64,000 nt of DNA. It comes from Gelidibacter salicanalis (lineage in GTDB: Bacteria > Bacteroidota > Bacteroidia > Flavobacteriales > Flavobacteriaceae). The position numbers and the translations under genes were made by a program. This document shows positions 34,036 to 42,113 of this stretch, piece by piece; within the stretch, counting starts at the first letter, position 1; every line of letters starts with the position of its first letter. Under the pieces are notes generated by a model. The model did no database searches. It was not told the origin of the DNA and worked only from the letters and a program-made list of their open reading frames with translations. The stretch spans positions 1 through 64,000 of the forward strand of contig NZ_JAEHJZ010000025.1 of assembly GCF_016469035.1 (NCBI RefSeq), given 5' to 3'.

Positions 34036-35406
34036 TTATAAATTCATCCTTTTGGCATAAGCCTTCATTTCTTTGATCACCTTTGGCGCCAAAATAATTG
34101 TAGCAGTCATGGTTGGAATCGCCATCAATGCAAAAGTGCCATCAATTAGGTTAAGCATCATACTCAACGGTGTTATTGCCCCCAAAATGATACTGGCAAT
34201 ATAGAAATAATTGTAATAATGCTTGTTGTGTGCTCCAAATAAAAAGGACATGCATTTTGTACCATAATACGAATAGGTAAATAAGGACGAAATACTAAAT
34301 GTTGCAATACATATCAATAGCAAATAATTACCATACTCAGGAATGGCATCATTAAATGCAGCCGCAGTTAAACTCACGCCGTTGGCCTCACTAGTTTGCC
34401 ACACCCCAGTAACTAATATTGCAAGTGCAGTTAATGTACACACTACCAACGTATCAATGGCGGGTCCTAACATGGCTACTAAGCCCTCACGAACCGGCTC
34501 ATTTGTTTTTGAAGCTCCGTGGGCCATTGGTGCCGTACCAATCCCGGCTTCGTTAGAAAATGCGCCACGCCTTACGCCCAATAATATCAAGCCGCCCACA
34601 ACTCCGCCTAAAAACGAGTCGCCGTTAAAGTAATTTCCAGCAAATGCATCTGTAAACATCAAGACTAAATAACGAGGCACTTCTTCAATATAAACCCCCA
34701 AAATGATTAAGACCAAAACGAAATAAAGCAATACCATACTTGGCACCAACTTTGAAGCAGTTTTACTGATTCGGTCCAATCCTCCTAAAATGACCACTGC
34801 GGTGATGGCCACAAGAATCACTCCTATTATAATATTGGAGGTGGTGCTTACTTCGACGCCATTCGGTTCTAATAAAATAAAATTGATAGCCTGTTTTAAT
34901 TGATTGACGTTAAATACTGGCAACGCGCCTATAAGTCCGCAAATACTAAAAAATACCGCCAAAGGCTTCCAAGATTTGCCCAAGCCTTCCATAATAAAAT
35001 ACATAGGTCCCCCTTGGATATCACCGTTGCTGTCTTTACCTCTATACATAATAGCCAACGTACACGTAAAGAATTTTGTAGACATGCCAATTATTGCGCT
35101 CATCCACATCCAAAACATAGCTCCAGGACCACCAATGTGTATGGCTACAGCCACACCGGCAATATTCCCCATGCCAATAGTAGATGCCAATGCTGTTGAA
35201 AGTGCCTGAAAATGTGTGATTTCTCCAGGCGCATTAGGATCATCATACTTGCCCCTTAGGACATTTAATGCGTGAAAAAAATAACGGAAAGGCAAAAATT
35301 GAGAGCGTACCAATAAGTACAATCCGCCGCCAATTAATAATATCAATAAGGGTAAACCCCACGCGTAATCAGCATAGGTTTGAAAGATTGAATCTAAAGT
35401 CTTCAT
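34036..35406 (-). CDS. Alanine/glycine:cation symporter (AGCS family)
   Basis: A 456-residue membrane transporter with about eleven helices. The family motif region ALASTIGMGNIAGVAVAIHIGGPGAMFWMW spans two helices, and the second signature appears as FSNEAGIGTAPMAHG. AGCS proteins import alanine or glycine with sodium or protons. It is read in the same direction as acs but lies 270 bases upstream of it, so co-transcription is uncertain. Supply of amino-acid nitrogen would fit the nearby gdh/acs control genes. Confidence 0.9.
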   Translation of the reverse strand: MKTLDSIFQTYADYAWGLPLLILLIGGGLYLLVRSQFLPFRYFFHALNVLRGKYDDPNAPGEITHFQALSTALASTIGMGNIAGVAVAIHIGGPGAMFWMWMSAIIGMSTKFFTCTLAIMYRGKDSNGDIQGGPMYFIMEGLGKSWKPLAVFFSICGLIGALPVFNVNQLKQAINFILLEPNGVEVSTTSNIIIGVILVAITAVVILGGLDRISKTASKLVPSMVLLYFVLVLIILGVYIEEVPRYLVLMFTDAFAGNYFNGDSFLGGVVGGLILLGVRRGAFSNEAGIGTAPMAHGASKTNEPVREGLVAMLGPAIDTLVVCTLTALAILVTGVWQTSEANGVSLTAAAFNDAIPEYGNYLLLICIATFSISSLFTYSYYGTKCMSFLFGAHNKHYYNYFYIASIILGAITPLSMMLNLIDGTFALMAIPTMTATIILAPKVIKEMKAYAKRMNL

Positions 35407-35520
35407 TTGTGAAATTTGGTTAGCGATTTTAAAGATATAGTTTTCGGTTTAGAAATTTTAAGAATGTCTTAGAAATAATCTCGATTACACTGAAAAGTTA
35501 CTAATTTTGGATTTTAACAT

Positions 35521-35528
35521 TATATTTG
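35521..35528 (+). promoter_or_regulatory. TANNTTTG -7 box candidate before the DUF1624 gene
   Basis: TATATTTG matches the Bacteroidota -7 consensus. It would start transcription near 35535 and leave about 15 bases before TTG 35550. It overlaps an earlier in-frame TTG at 35526 and so argues against that start. Confidence 0.4.
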
Positions 35529-35549
35529 CATTTACTAGCCAAAACCTCA

Positions 35550-36674
35550 TTGAAAGCAAACCGACTTTATTTTATTGACGCTGTCAGGGCGTTTGCCATT
35601 TTAATGATGCTTCAAGGCCACTTTGTGGACACGCTATTAAACCCGATTTATAGAGATGATTCTTATACGGCCTATACAGTTTGGTCTTATTTTAGAGGGA
35701 TTACGGCGCCTACATTTTTCACCATTTCAGGATTAGTATTTCTTTATTTACTACTAAAAGCCCACGCAAAGGGGAGTGATAAGCAGCGTTTGCGAAAGGG
35801 CGCTACACGAGGGTTGATGTTAATTGGGATAGGATATGCGCTCAGAATTCCATTTTTTTCTTGGTTAAAGGGTGATTTTGACTCCTATTTTTTGGTGATT
35901 GACGTCCTGCAGTGCATTGGTCTGTCTTTACTTCTATTGATTGGATTTTATTTATTGTGCAGAAGAAACAGCACGATACTTTCTGTAGTATTACTGAGTA
36001 TAGGCTGCGTTATTTTTGTTACGGAGCCCCTGTACCGGAGTTCGACTTTAGAGAACGTACCTGTAGTTTTGGCCAACTATCTGAGCAAGTCCAACGGAAG
36101 CGTGTTTACCATATTGCCATGGTTTGGCTATGTGGCCTTTGGCGGATTTTTTGCGACCCTATTTTTTAAATATTCCCATAAGCAATACTTTAGACAGATT
36201 ACACTATCCGCTTTTTTTGCATTAAGTTTTATTCTGCTGTTCTATTCAACACAAATATTACAACAGTTGTTTGTTTTTACTAATGTTGAATTGTTTGAAA
36301 GAGCCGCCAACTATAATTATCTATTCTTAAGATTGGGGAATGTGATGTTGTATTTCGGGTTCTTTTACCTGCTAGAACGGTTTATGAAACAGTCCATTGT
36401 CACCCGAATTGGCGAGACCACACTGAATATTTATGTGGTCCATTTTATCATCATCTACGGAAGTTTTACGGGTATTGGGTTAAAACACTTTTACTACAAA
36501 TCATTAGAACCTTGGGAAGCTGTTTTTGGTGCGTTGACGTTTATAGTGGTGGTGTGCATCATAGTTTTCCATATCGGAAAAACCAATGCATTTATCTACA
36601 AATACCTCAGGAAACTTTTGCATTTAATTAAACCCTCAGAAACCACCGTTAAAGAGAACAACGAAGAGCTCTAG
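35550..36674 (+). CDS. DUF1624 / heparan-alpha-glucosaminide acetyltransferase-like membrane protein
   Basis: About 374 residues with ten or so hydrophobic helices. The N-terminal [24 protein letters not shown] and [16 protein letters not shown], followed by a [13 protein letters not shown] helix, are typical of DUF1624 and related membrane acyltransferases. The likely catalytic His is in MLQGHF. Substrate unknown; a glycan or envelope acetyl transfer is the family's usual role. I place the start at TTG 35550 because no ATG precedes the conserved N-terminus. Its stop shares the bases CTAG with the purC stop on the opposite strand. Confidence 0.8.
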   Translation: MKANRLYFIDAVRAFAILMMLQGHFVDTLLNPIYRDDSYTAYTVWSYFRGITAPTFFTISGLVFLYLLLKAHAKGSDKQRLRKGATRGLMLIGIGYALRIPFFSWLKGDFDSYFLVIDVLQCIGLSLLLLIGFYLLCRRNSTILSVVLLSIGCVIFVTEPLYRSSTLENVPVVLANYLSKSNGSVFTILPWFGYVAFGGFFATLFFKYSHKQYFRQITLSAFFALSFILLFYSTQILQQLFVFTNVELFERAANYNYLFLRLGNVMLYFGFFYLLERFMKQSIVTRIGETTLNIYVVHFIIIYGSFTGIGLKHFYYKSLEPWEAVFGALTFIVVVCIIVFHIGKTNAFIYKYLRKLLHLIKPSETTVKENNEEL

Positions 36675-37624
36675 ACATGTTCAGCTAAAAAATGCTCCAC
36701 ATTTGTTTTGATACGCTCTTGTATTTGATTCACATCAGCCTTTACGAATGGTTCTCCCATTATATTTTCGTAAAGTTCAATGTAGCGATCAGAAACGGTT
36801 TCAATATAGGCATCACTCATTTCAGGTACAGATTGGCCTTCGAGACCTTGAAAGCCATTAGAAATTAACCACTGACGCACAAATTCTTTCGATAATTGTT
36901 TCTGATGTTCTCCGTTATCTTGACGATCTTCATACCCATCTGCATAAAAATATCTAGAGGAATCAGGCGTATGGATTTCATCAATCAATACAATTTTTCC
37001 GTCTTTTGTTTTTCCAAATTCATATTTGGTATCCACTAAAATCAGGCCTCTGCTTGCTGCAATTTCAGAACCTCTTTGAAAAAGTTTTCCGGTGTAATCT
37101 TCTAAAACTACATAATCAGCTTCACTAACAATGCCGCGTTTTAAAATCTCTTCTCGTGAAATATCTTCATCATGATCGCCCATTTCAGCTTTTGTAGCCG
37201 GTGTAATAATAGGCGCCGGAAACTTGTCATTTTCTTTCATGCCTTCTGGAAGCGCCACACCACATAACATCCGCTTACCCGCCTTATATTCGCGTGCTGC
37301 ATGACCGGCCATATAACCCCGAATCACCATTTCAACTTTAAAAGGATCGCACAAATGACCTACCGCAACATTTGGATCTGGTGTAGCAATCAACCAATTT
37401 GGCACCAAATCTTGCGTCTGCGCCATAAACTTGGTCGCAATTTGATTAAGAATTTGACCTTTATACGGAATACCCTTAGGCATGACCACATCAAAGGCAC
37501 TTAATCTATCTGTTGCAATCATGACCAATAAATTGTCATTGATATTGTAAACCTCTCTGACCTTGCCTTTGTAAAGTCCTTTTTGTCCTGGAAAATTAAA
37601 GTTGGTGTCTGTAATGGTATTCAT
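36671..37624 (-). CDS. purC: Phosphoribosylaminoimidazole-succinocarboxamide synthase
   Basis: A 317-residue SAICAR synthase joining aspartate to CAIR in purine synthesis. It has [13 protein letters not shown] at the start, [19 protein letters not shown], the [25 protein letters not shown] segment and the late [19 protein letters not shown] motif. It is the longer variant common in this phylum. It is a stand-alone gene: the upstream beta-barrel gene is separated by a strong terminator. A TACTTTTG that resembles a -7 box is visible on the minus strand about 30 bases before its start. Confidence 0.95.
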   Translation of the reverse strand: MNTITDTNFNFPGQKGLYKGKVREVYNINDNLLVMIATDRLSAFDVVMPKGIPYKGQILNQIATKFMAQTQDLVPNWLIATPDPNVAVGHLCDPFKVEMVIRGYMAGHAAREYKAGKRMLCGVALPEGMKENDKFPAPIITPATKAEMGDHDEDISREEILKRGIVSEADYVVLEDYTGKLFQRGSEIAASRGLILVDTKYEFGKTKDGKIVLIDEIHTPDSSRYFYADGYEDRQDNGEHQKQLSKEFVRQWLISNGFQGLEGQSVPEMSDAYIETVSDRYIELYENIMGEPFVKADVNQIQERIKTNVEHFLAEHV

Positions 37625-37690
37625 TTTGGCAAATGTTTTAGCTATGTTATGTCCTACAAAAGTAAGTGTATTGAATAGTACATTGCAAAA

Positions 37691-37718
37691 AAAAAGAGCA
37701 GTAAAAACTGCTCTTTTT
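37691..37718 (-). terminator. Intrinsic terminator after the beta-barrel gene
   Basis: A 12-bp perfect stem (AAAAAGAGCAGT with ACTGCTCTTTTT), a 4-base loop, and a further run of T on the minus strand. It sits 22 bases past the stop of the leftward beta-barrel gene and ahead of purC. Confidence 0.9.
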
Positions 37719-37739
37719 AAAATATTTAGTGTTTTCTAC

Positions 37740-38243
37740 TTAAAACCTCAGGTTATATGTCGCACCAATGCCAAGGACTCTAATATCCAAATCATTTTCA
37801 GCAAATGTGTTTTGGTAATACGCGAAGAAATTCCAATCGTCATTATGATACCCAATTTGAGGGTTTACATAAAGTCCACCTTGGTTGTTATCACCGTTCA
37901 TTAAGAAGCCGTAACCAAAATCAGTCCCAAGAAACAATCCTGTTTTTTGAAAATAATATCTCGCAAAACCTGCTGCTGGAATAATACCAAAATCGTCTAC
38001 ACCATCTTTACCAAATAAATGTGTGTATCCGGTTGCGATACCAATACCAAAATTAGGGGTGACCAAGAATTGACCTTTTAAATCCAGTCCAAGCGAAAAA
38101 GTAGATAGGTCATCAGCATCACCCATTGGTAATCCTGTGTTCAATCCAACCTTCAACCATGAATTTTTTGATGTAATGTCATCATTTTGTGCAAATGTTG
38201 ATCCTACTACCAACAATGCAAATACTAAAATAAGTTTTTTCAT
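37740..38243 (-). CDS. Outer-membrane beta-barrel protein
   Basis: A 167-residue exported protein with a clear signal peptide (LILVFALLVVGSTFAQ). The mature part has strands typical of small OmpA-like barrels, such as LGLDLKGQFLVTPNFGIGIATGYTHLFG and ARYYFQKTGLFLGTDFGYGF, and ends in VLGIGATYNLRF with a terminal Phe, the usual recognition end for outer-membrane assembly. No OmpA peptidoglycan domain. Role unknown, possibly structural or porin-like. Confidence 0.83.
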   Translation of the reverse strand: MKKLILVFALLVVGSTFAQNDDITSKNSWLKVGLNTGLPMGDADDLSTFSLGLDLKGQFLVTPNFGIGIATGYTHLFGKDGVDDFGIIPAAGFARYYFQKTGLFLGTDFGYGFLMNGDNNQGGLYVNPQIGYHNDDWNFFAYYQNTFAENDLDIRVLGIGATYNLRF

Positions 38244-38368
38244 ATTTTTAAATAATTTTTAAGTTAATCCATCTGCACAGTCAAAACCTGTACCAATATT
38301 GCGTTTTAAAACGCCAATTACCTAAAAAATATTTAAAGGGTTGATATTGATATTATTAAAAAAACAAA

Positions 38369-38390
38369 AACCCGACATGTCAGTCAGGTT
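38369..38390 (-). terminator. Intrinsic terminator after the PhoH gene
   Basis: On the minus strand AACCTGAC pairs with GTCGGGTT (one G-T pair) across a 6-base loop, followed by TTTGTTTTTTTT. It lies 45 bases downstream of the PhoH-family stop codon. Confidence 0.75.
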
Positions 38391-38434
38391 CTATGTTATA
38401 ACACTATACCAATTATCTAAACGCTATTAAAAAC

Positions 38435-39391
38435 TTATGATTCGTGATGCTCAATACTTTTATAGGCTTCAATGATTTTTCTGACCAATTTGTGACGTAT
38501 GACATCCGTTTCATCTAAAAACACCATCCCTACACCATCCACATTTTTCAGAATCAAAAGCGCTTCCTTTAAACCAGAAGTAGTACGTCTTGGCAAATCA
38601 ATTTGTCCAGGATCTCCCGTCAGCAAGAATTTGGCGTTTTTCCCCATTCGAGTCAAGAACATCTTCATTTGATTGTGGGTGGTGTTCTGACCTTCATCCA
38701 AAATTACAAATGCATTATCTAGGGTACGTCCTCGCATAAACGCCAATGGTGCTATTTGAATCGTACCGTTTTCAATAAATTGCGCCAATTTTTCTGCAGG
38801 AATCATATCTCTTAAGGCATCATATAGTGGCTGCATATAGGGGTCTAATTTCTCTTTTAAATCCCCAGGAAGAAACCCTAAATTCTCACCTGCCTCCACG
38901 GCTGGTCTCGTTAAAATAATCCGTTTGACTTCCTTATTTTTCAACGCCTTAACTGCTAAGGCAACACCTGTATAAGTTTTTCCCGTTCCGGCAGGGCCAA
39001 TAGCAAACACCATATCATGTTTGCGCATACTTTCAACTAATTTGCGTTGATTGACGGTTTGTGCCTTAATAATTTTGCCACCCACTCCGTGAACTATAAC
39101 TTCATTGCTCTTTTCTGTTGTTGTATAGTCTTCACTGCTGGCGCTCGTTAAGACCTGCTCTATCGCATTCTCATCAATTTTGTTATACTTGGTATAATGC
39201 TCAGTTAACATGGTCATTCGCTTGTCAAATTCTTCCAGCACATCTTCTTCGCCGTAGGCTTTTATTTTGTTGCCTCTAGCCACGATTTTTATTTTTGGAA
39301 AATATTTTTTAAGTAGTTCAATATTAACGTTATGTGGTCCAAAAAATTCTTTCGGAGCAATTTCTTCTAATTCTAATATAAGTTCATTCAA
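38435..39391 (-). CDS. PhoH family ATPase
   Basis: A 318-residue protein. A small N-terminal KH-like region (about 1-90) is followed by the PhoH P-loop domain with Walker A GPAGTGKTYTG, the RPAVEAGENLGFLPGDLKEK segment, Walker B FVILDEGQNTT and LTGDPGQID. Family members are inferred RNA helicase/ATPase proteins linked to ribosome or RNA maturation, often next to ybeY; no ybeY is nearby. Length and motifs are normal. Confidence 0.92.
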   Translation of the reverse strand: MNELILELEEIAPKEFFGPHNVNIELLKKYFPKIKIVARGNKIKAYGEEDVLEEFDKRMTMLTEHYTKYNKIDENAIEQVLTSASSEDYTTTEKSNEVIVHGVGGKIIKAQTVNQRKLVESMRKHDMVFAIGPAGTGKTYTGVALAVKALKNKEVKRIILTRPAVEAGENLGFLPGDLKEKLDPYMQPLYDALRDMIPAEKLAQFIENGTIQIAPLAFMRGRTLDNAFVILDEGQNTTHNQMKMFLTRMGKNAKFLLTGDPGQIDLPRRTTSGLKEALLILKNVDGVGMVFLDETDVIRHKLVRKIIEAYKSIEHHES

Positions 39392-39601
39392 AAGCTGTGG
39401 GATTTAATAAATTAATCTCTTAAGTTTTATTAGTTTTGTGTGGACAAAAAATGTCTCATAAAATTCACGCTACTATACAAATCTAACTGAAAATTTTTAC
39501 AAAATTTTATCAAAACTTATAATATATAGTTTTTTTTTCAATAGTTATAAGAACATAACAACAACGTGAAAAACAACGTATAGAAGAATAATTAAAAGTA
39601 C

Positions 39602-40435
39602 ATGGCAATCATTACATTAACTACTGATTTTGGAGAAAAGGACCACTTTGTTGGCGCCATAAAAGGATCTATTTATAGTGAACTTGAAGATATCAAGATT
39701 GTGGATATCTCTCATGCCATTTCGCCTTTTAATGTTTTGGAAGCGGCTTACATCATACAAAACGCCTACAGCAGTTTCCCAAAGGGTTCGATCCATCTGA
39801 TAGGAATTGATTCTGAATTAAACCCTGAAAACAAACATATTGCCGTAAAATTGAACGATCATTATTTTATTTGTGCCAACAATGGCATTATGAGCATGAT
39901 TTGTAATGAAATTACCCCAGAAAAAATCGTTGAAATCAACATACATGATAAGATAGAGACTAATTTCCCCGTGTTGGACGTGTTTGTCAGAGTGGCCTGT
40001 CATATTGCCCGTGGAGGCACCTTAGAAGTTGTAGGGAAGGTGATTTCGGAAATTAAGCCCATTAAAAATTTGAATCCGTTTGTTAATGAAGACAAATCTC
40101 AAATTATAGGTAGCGTTATATATATAGACAATTATGGAAACGTGGTGACCAACATACGTCGTAAGTTTTTTGAACAGACACAAAAAGGACGTCTTTTTGA
40201 AGTGTCAGCGCGGAGTTATAAATTTAAGGAAATTCATAACAAATACAGTGATATTGTGAATTATGACATGCCGGAAGAAGACCGTCAAGATGAAGGCCGC
40301 GGATTGGTCGTATTCAATTCGTCCGATTATTTAGAAATTGCCATCTATAAAAGTGATTTGGCCACCGTGGGAAGTGCGTCAAGTTTAATGGGCTTACAGA
40401 TGCGGGATACGGTGACGGTGAATTTTTTGAAGTGA
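39602..40435 (+). CDS. SAM hydroxide adenosyltransferase (DUF62 family)
   Basis: A 277-residue protein of the SAM-dependent chlorinase/fluorinase fold. The N-terminus ITLTTDFGEKDHFVGAIKG, DISHAISPFNVLEAAYI, ICANNGIMSMI and the C-terminal VIYIDNYGNVVTNI are the usual motifs. Non-halogenating family members hydrolyse SAM to adenosine and methionine, which is the likely reaction here; I see nothing specific for halide use. A GATTG heptad array begins eight bases after its stop. Confidence 0.88.
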   Translation: MAIITLTTDFGEKDHFVGAIKGSIYSELEDIKIVDISHAISPFNVLEAAYIIQNAYSSFPKGSIHLIGIDSELNPENKHIAVKLNDHYFICANNGIMSMICNEITPEKIVEINIHDKIETNFPVLDVFVRVACHIARGGTLEVVGKVISEIKPIKNLNPFVNEDKSQIIGSVIYIDNYGNVVTNIRRKFFEQTQKGRLFEVSARSYKFKEIHNKYSDIVNYDMPEEDRQDEGRGLVVFNSSDYLEIAIYKSDLATVGSASSLMGLQMRDTVTVNFLK

Positions 40436-40443
40436 GCGGTTTT

Positions 40444-40492
40444 GATTGAAGATTGCTGATTGATGATTGTTGATTGAAGATTGTTGATTTTT
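40444..40492 (+). repeat. Heptad-period array, GATTGNN core (7 units)
   Basis: GATTGAA, GATTGCT, GATTGAT, GATTGTT, GATTGAA, GATTGTT and GATTTTT follow one another in perfect 7-base phase. The unit is the same as at 8187-8249. An ACTGA array follows 12 bases later. Confidence 0.85.
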
Positions 40493-40504
40493 GGAGCAAT
40501 GAAT

Positions 40505-40574
40505 ACTGAACACTGAACACTGAACACTGAATACTGAACACTGAGTACTGCCAACTGAAGACTGAAGACTGAAG
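40505..40574 (+). repeat. Heptad-period array, ACTGANN core (10 units)
   Basis: Ten gapless units: ACTGAAC three times, ACTGAAT, ACTGAAC, ACTGAGT, ACTGCCA, then ACTGAAG three times. It uses the same core as 13427-13524. It ends 20 bases before the start of the monooxygenase-like gene. Confidence 0.85.
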
Positions 40575-40593
40575 ACTAACTAAAACTAAATAA

Positions 40594-40890
40594 ATGTTTG
40601 TACGAATTGTAAAAATGAGTTTTGAACCTTCAAAAGTTGAGGCGTTTTTAGACTATTTTGAAACTAAAAAGGAATTGATCAGAGGTTTTGAGGGCTGTAC
40701 CTTTTTAGAGCTTTACAGAGACACCAACAATACAAATATATTTTTTACCTATAGTTATTGGAACGCTGAATCCGATTTGGAAAATTATAGAAACTCTGAT
40801 CTCTTTAAAAATGTTTGGGCAACTACTAAGCAATTTTTTAATGATAAACCAGAAGCATGGAGCGTAGATAAAGTGGTATCACTTAAATAA
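40594..40890 (+). CDS. ABM-domain protein (putative quinol monooxygenase-like)
   Basis: A 98-residue ferredoxin-like dimeric alpha/beta-barrel protein. The pattern MFVRIVKMSFEP, then KELIRGFEGCTFLELYRDTNN and FFTYSYWNAESDLENYRNSDLFKNVW is that of the antibiotic-biosynthesis monooxygenase (ABM) domain. Such proteins include quinol oxygenases and heme-degrading enzymes, but many have no known activity. It starts right after the heptad array and 16 bases ahead of gldF; joint transcription is plausible but a functional link is not evident. Confidence 0.82.
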   Translation: MFVRIVKMSFEPSKVEAFLDYFETKKELIRGFEGCTFLELYRDTNNTNIFFTYSYWNAESDLENYRNSDLFKNVWATTKQFFNDKPEAWSVDKVVSLK

Positions 40891-40906
40891 TTTACAACTT
40901 ATATAA

Positions 40907-41617
40907 ATGTTTGCAATACTTAAAAAAGAAATCAATTCCTTCTTTGCATCTCCAATAGGCTATTTGGTAATCGCGTTGTTTTTGGTGTGCAACGGACTTT
41001 TTCTTTGGTTATTTAAAGGCGATTTTAATATTTTGGAAAGTGGTTTTGCGGAGTTAACGCCTTTTTTCCTTTTAGCACCCTGGATTCTTATTTTTTTAGT
41101 GCCTGCCGTAACCATGCGTAGTTTTTCCGATGAGAAAAAACAAGGCACTTTAGAACTTTTAGTGACCAAACCGCTATCCCATTTACAAATTGTATTGGGT
41201 AAATATTTCGGCACCCTAATATTGATTGTATTAGCTTTACTGCCTACCTTACTCTATATCATTGCTCTTGACAATTTAAAAATGAGTACGAATATTTTGG
41301 ACTATGGCAGTATTATTGGATCCTATCTTGGACTGTTCTTTTTAGTGGGGGCATATACCGCTATCGGACTTTTTGCCTCTACCCTATCTGACAACCAAAT
41401 TGTAGCGTTTTTAAGTGCGGTCTTTCTCTGCTTTTTCTTTTACTTTGGTTTTGAAGGCCTTTCAAATTTGAGTGCTTGGCCCTTAGAATCATTGGGGATG
41501 GAAGCCCATTATAACAGTATAAGCAGAGGGGTTTTAGATACCAGAGATCTGCTCTATTTTGTTAGTATTTCAATCTTTTTTATTGCTTTGACCCAATTCA
41601 ACATTCAAAAAACATAA
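40907..41617 (+). CDS. gldF: Gliding-motility ABC transporter permease GldF
   Basis: A 236-residue ABC-2 type permease with six hydrophobic helices. The N-terminal LKKEINSFFASPIGYLVIALFLVCNGLFLWLF and RSFSDEKKQGTLELLVTKPLS with the following helices match GldF. With GldA (ATPase, not in the window) and GldG it forms the transporter linked to gliding in Flavobacterium. A gene for an unrecognised membrane protein is inserted between it and gldG, separated from gldF by a single base. Confidence 0.9.
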   Translation: MFAILKKEINSFFASPIGYLVIALFLVCNGLFLWLFKGDFNILESGFAELTPFFLLAPWILIFLVPAVTMRSFSDEKKQGTLELLVTKPLSHLQIVLGKYFGTLILIVLALLPTLLYIIALDNLKMSTNILDYGSIIGSYLGLFFLVGAYTAIGLFASTLSDNQIVAFLSAVFLCFFFYFGFEGLSNLSAWPLESLGMEAHYNSISRGVLDTRDLLYFVSISIFFIALTQFNIQKT

Positions 41618-41618
41618 T

Positions 41619-42113
41619 ATGATCATCACGCCATTCCTTGTTGTCCTTTTAATTATTGTATTTGTATTGACCTATCTGTTTGTAAATACAATCGATAAGC
41701 GGCTTTGGATTACCATTCCATTGAGCCTTATTTTAACGCCCTTCATTTATTTTTATGCGTTTTACCCGTTGATCAACATCTTTAGCAGCTATCACCACGA
41801 AAAATATTTTGATTCCGAAGTGTGGCACAAGAATCCTTCATTCCGTTACGAAATGTATGATAATATCATTGCAACAGATACCTTAGTGGGAATCTCCAAG
41901 CCAAAGATCAAAGAACTTTTGGGCACCTATGAATGGTTGAGCTGGGATGATGAAAAAGATGGTCACGATGCCAACCGTTGGAATTACGGTCTGGGTATTT
42001 TACCAGGCGCTTTTAACAGCAAATCTGAAGCGATGGAAGTTGTATTTGATAATGATACGGTCAGAGCGATAAACACCTATAAAATTACCCTTAAAGTAGA
42101 TGCTAAAAAATAA
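41619..42113 (+). CDS. Unrecognised membrane protein between gldF and gldG
   Basis: A 164-residue protein. Two closely spaced membrane helices (about 4-25 and 32-55) are followed by a soluble region of about 110 residues. The segment TLVGISKPKIKELLGTYEWLSWDDEKD, then LGILPGAFNSKSEAMEVVFDNDTVRAI, resembles the small SmpA/OmlA/BamE-type fold (a G-x3-xxLG turn followed by strands), but I cannot assert homology. It starts one base after gldF ends and overlaps gldG by 14 bases, so it is translated in the same operon. Probably inner-membrane with the domain outside; role unknown. Confidence 0.75.
   Translation: MIITPFLVVLLIIVFVLTYLFVNTIDKRLWITIPLSLILTPFIYFYAFYPLINIFSSYHHEKYFDSEVWHKNPSFRYEMYDNIIATDTLVGISKPKIKELLGTYEWLSWDDEKDGHDANRWNYGLGILPGAFNSKSEAMEVVFDNDTVRAINTYKITLKVDAKK

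Noticed and set aside
39602-40435. SAM-dependent fluorinase or chlorinase
   Set aside because: Only general family motifs are visible; SAM hydroxide adenosyltransferase is the common function and no halogen-pathway genes are nearby.
40314-40554. Two minus-strand open frames encoding SVFSVQ-type repeats
   Set aside because: They are translations of the GATTGNN and ACTGANN arrays and overlap the adenosyltransferase gene.
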